Assembly (NCBI GenBank): GCA_937959265.1
Contig: CALGMA010000006.1
Coordinates: forward strand, 124,001-188,000
From: an uncultured Anaerolineae bacterium
GTDB taxonomy: Bacteria > Chloroflexota > Anaerolineae > J036 > Brachytrichaceae
Length of the DNA: 64,000 nucleotides
Direction: 5' to 3'
Shown: piece after piece, positions 62,300 through 64,000 of the stretch
Position numbering within the stretch: position 1 is the stretch's first letter
How the letters are laid out: the number at the start of each line of letters is the position of its first letter
The notes under the pieces: generated by a model
Told to the model about the DNA's origin: nothing
The model's database searches: none
What the model saw: only the letters and a program-made list of their open reading frames with translations
Translations under genes and position numbers: made by a program

Positions 62300-63001
62300 T
62301 CAGCCCAGCAGCAACCGCGCCGCGACGCCGCCGGCCAGCAGCGCGAACGAAGCCGCAATCAGCGCGTAGTCGCGCGGCCGCAGATGCAGCGTTTGCAACC
62401 AGGTGCGCGGCCCCGTGCCGAAGGCGCGCAGGTCCATCGCGTTGGCGCGGTCTTCAGCATCCAGCACGGCCCGCACGACGACCGGCACGATCAGGGGCAC
62501 GAAGCGCCGCCCCACGGTGAGGATGCTCTTCAAGCTACGGTCGCGCAGCTCCAGCTCGTAGCCGCGCGCCTTTTGCGCATCTATCGTGATCTGGAAGTCA
62601 CGAATGAGCGTAGGCACAAAACGCGCGGTCAGGTCAAGGGCGAACGCGAACTTATCGGGGAAGCCCATGCGACGAAAGGTGATGCCCAGGTCAGCCGGGT
62701 CGAACGTGAGCACGATCGTCAGCGACGCCGCAGCCATAGCGACGGCGCGCAGCGCCTGCTGCGCCGCCTCCGCCGGCGAGCGGAACAGCAAATTGAGCGC
62801 CGTAATCAACGCGATGAAGACCACCGCGCCCAGCCAGATGCGCTTCATCCGTTCCCACGGCACGCGCGCGAAGATCAGCGCGCCGCCGCTGAGGAGCGCC
62901 AAGCCGACCAGGGCGCGCCAATCGTTCACCACCAGCACGGCCGTGGTCAGACACACGTAAAAGGTCACCCGCGCGCGCGGGTCAAAGGATTCAATGCGCA
63001 T
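62300..63001 (-). CDS. ecfT: ECF transporter transmembrane component EcfT
   Basis: A 233-residue membrane protein of the CbiQ/EcfT family: RIESFDPRARVTFYVCLTTA, helices through about residue 130, then DFQITIDAQKARGYEL (the A-R-G loop that couples to the ATPase) and the end GPRTWLQTLHL. ECF transporters move vitamins, cobalt or nickel with separate substrate-binding S subunits. The start at 63001 fits the family; the frame extends to 63031, overlapping ecfA. No S component gene lies in the window. Confidence 0.9.
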   Translation of the reverse strand: MRIESFDPRARVTFYVCLTTAVLVVNDWRALVGLALLSGGALIFARVPWERMKRIWLGAVVFIALITALNLLFRSPAEAAQQALRAVAMAAASLTIVLTFDPADLGITFRRMGFPDKFAFALDLTARFVPTLIRDFQITIDAQKARGYELELRDRSLKSILTVGRRFVPLIVPVVVRAVLDAEDRANAMDLRAFGTGPRTWLQTLHLRPRDYALIAASFALLAGGVAARLLLG

Positions 63002-63008
63002 TGCCGTT

Positions 63009-64000
63009 TTAGCCATCCGCCGGAAGCGCATCTGCGATCAGTTCCACGCGCCGCATCGCGGCGTTATTGTCTAGGGTGTCGCTCGGCGGCCCGTCGGCGA
63101 CGATGCGCCCGCCGGCCATCAGCACGACGCGATTGGCAAAGCGCCGCGCCAGCGCCACATCATGCGTCACCATGACGACCGCTTGCGGACCGCGCTCCGC
63201 TCGCAACAGCCGGCGCAGCAGATCTTCCGCCGTGCCATCGTCCAGCCCGGCGGTCGGCTCGTCCAGGATCAGCACGCGCGGTTGCATGGCAAGGACGCCG
63301 GCGACGGCGACGCGCTTCTGCTGGCCGAAGCTCAATCCAAATGGCGACTGGTCGAGGGACAGGTGGCTCAGCCCGACCGTCTCCAGCGCCTCGGCGATGG
63401 CCTGTTGGATGCGTGCCTCCGGCATGCCCACGTTGCGCGGGCCGAAGCTCAACTCCTCGCGCAGCGTATTCGCGAACAACATGGCTGCCGGATTTTGAAA
63501 CACGTAGCCCACCCTGCAAGCGAGCTGCGCCACGGTGAGGCGCGCAGCGTCTTGGCCGAAGACGATCACCTGGCCACGGGTAGGGCGCAGCAGGCCAATC
63601 GTCATCTTGCACAGTGTGGACTTTCCGGCGCCGTTCGGCCCCATCAAGGCGATCAGGTCGCCTTCGCGCACGTCCAGCGACACGCCGCCGAGCTGCTCAA
63701 CCGGCGCGCCCGGATAGGCGAAATGCACGTCGCGGAACGCGATCAACGGCGCGCCGTTGGTGGAAGACGGATGGCGCAGCTCAGAGGGCGCGCCATCGTC
63801 CTGCAACCCGCGTTTGGCATCAAGCCAGGCGCGAAAGCCGACCACGTCACCGTCGAACGCCACCTCACCGTCGCGCAGCGCCACGCAGTGCTCCGGCGCG
63901 ATCCGCAGCGCCTCCGCCACGCGATGCTCGACCAGGATGACGGCGATGCCTTCGTCGGCCAGCCGGCGAAAGAGCCTGAGCGCCGCGCGAGCCGAAGGCG
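63009..64000 (-). CDS. ecfA: ECF transporter ATPase, probable double-ATPase (partial, 5' end off window)
   Basis: Reverse strand reads in-frame from the window edge (ARAALRLFRRLADEGIAVIL, VEHRVAEAL), the end of a first ATPase domain, followed by a linker and a full second ATPase: HFAYPGAPVEQLGGVSLDV, Walker A GPNGAGKSTLC, Q-loop YVFQNPAAMLFANT, signature LSFGQQKRVAVAG, Walker B LILDEPTAGLD and H-loop MVTHDVALARRF. The single-domain frame starting at 63920 is only part of it. It ends at 63009, eight bases upstream of the ecfT start, and is thus co-transcribed with it. Confidence 0.9.
   Translation of the reverse strand, partial: PSARAALRLFRRLADEGIAVILVEHRVAEALRIAPEHCVALRDGEVAFDGDVVGFRAWLDAKRGLQDDGAPSELRHPSSTNGAPLIAFRDVHFAYPGAPVEQLGGVSLDVREGDLIALMGPNGAGKSTLCKMTIGLLRPTRGQVIVFGQDAARLTVAQLACRVGYVFQNPAAMLFANTLREELSFGPRNVGMPEARIQQAIAEALETVGLSHLSLDQSPFGLSFGQQKRVAVAGVLAMQPRVLILDEPTAGLDDGTAEDLLRRLLRAERGPQAVVMVTHDVALARRFANRVVLMAGGRIVADGPPSDTLDNNAAMRRVELIADALPADG

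Overview
The window is 64 kb of GC-rich, densely coding DNA with no rRNA, tRNA, insertion sequence, phage or CRISPR that I can see. The gene content points to Chloroflexota, probably Anaerolineae-like. Signs are a Gram-positive-type LexA box, the linked DUF3090 and SCO1664-family genes, a fused glycyl-tRNA synthetase, a decaprenyl-phosphate phosphoribosyltransferase-like gene, and an oligopeptide transporter whose cysteine-rich binding protein resembles ones I remember from that phylum. The assignment rests on recalled family resemblance, not on a search.

Layout. 1-8 kb: selB (cut by the left edge), a coiled-coil protein, an SDR reductase lacking the usual catalytic Tyr, a DUF6391-like protein, a TPR protein and fused glyQS. 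8-13 kb: nitroreductase, DUF3054 protein and an fbpABC-type ferric iron importer. 13-18 kb: two glycoside hydrolases, a VTT membrane protein and a ThiS/MoaD-like protein. 18-22 kb: an oligopeptide ABC importer whose binding protein looks circularly permuted. 22-38 kb: housekeeping and envelope genes (cysS, PIN-TRAM, DUF3090, SCO1664 family, folC, LCP, galT, beta-helix, GDPD, UbiA-type prenyltransferase, FHA, SMP-30, GH-A hydrolase, methyltransferase, pgeF). 38-45 kb: a co-directional run of small enzymes (four DinB-fold proteins, DUF1801, DUF1905, RibD-C/DHFR-like, ABM, two PNPOx-like proteins, MoaD-like). The first DinB gene has a LexA-type box inside its promoter. 45-52 kb: a proline-catabolism dehydrogenase, a small unknown gene and selD, then a divergent PhnD/C/E-type transporter. 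52-64 kb: NrtR-like Nudix protein, creatininase-like amidohydrolase, metallophosphoesterase, MazG fusion, FtsH-like protease, patatin, beta-helix protein, K+/H+ antiporter, and an ECF transporter T and A pair cut by the right edge.

The strongest story is selenium. selD carries an in-frame TGA at the catalytic Sec/Cys position, with a hairpin just downstream that fits a bacterial SECIS, so SelD itself is very likely a selenoprotein. The dedicated elongation factor selB is at the left edge. Divergent from selD is an ABC importer of the type proposed to take up selenium oxyanions. Between the two lies a 9-codon open frame with an ideal ribosome site, a UGA stop and a GC stem-loop at roughly SECIS distance, which could be a selenium-sensing leader. 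selA and selC are not in view.

Several genes (at about 3.8, 24.6, 29.0, 31.6, 33.3, 36.1 and 60.8 kb) have a -10-like hexamer ending 6-9 bases before the start codon and no ribosome site, suggesting leaderless transcripts. Others have strong AGGAGG-type sites, so both modes seem to be used.
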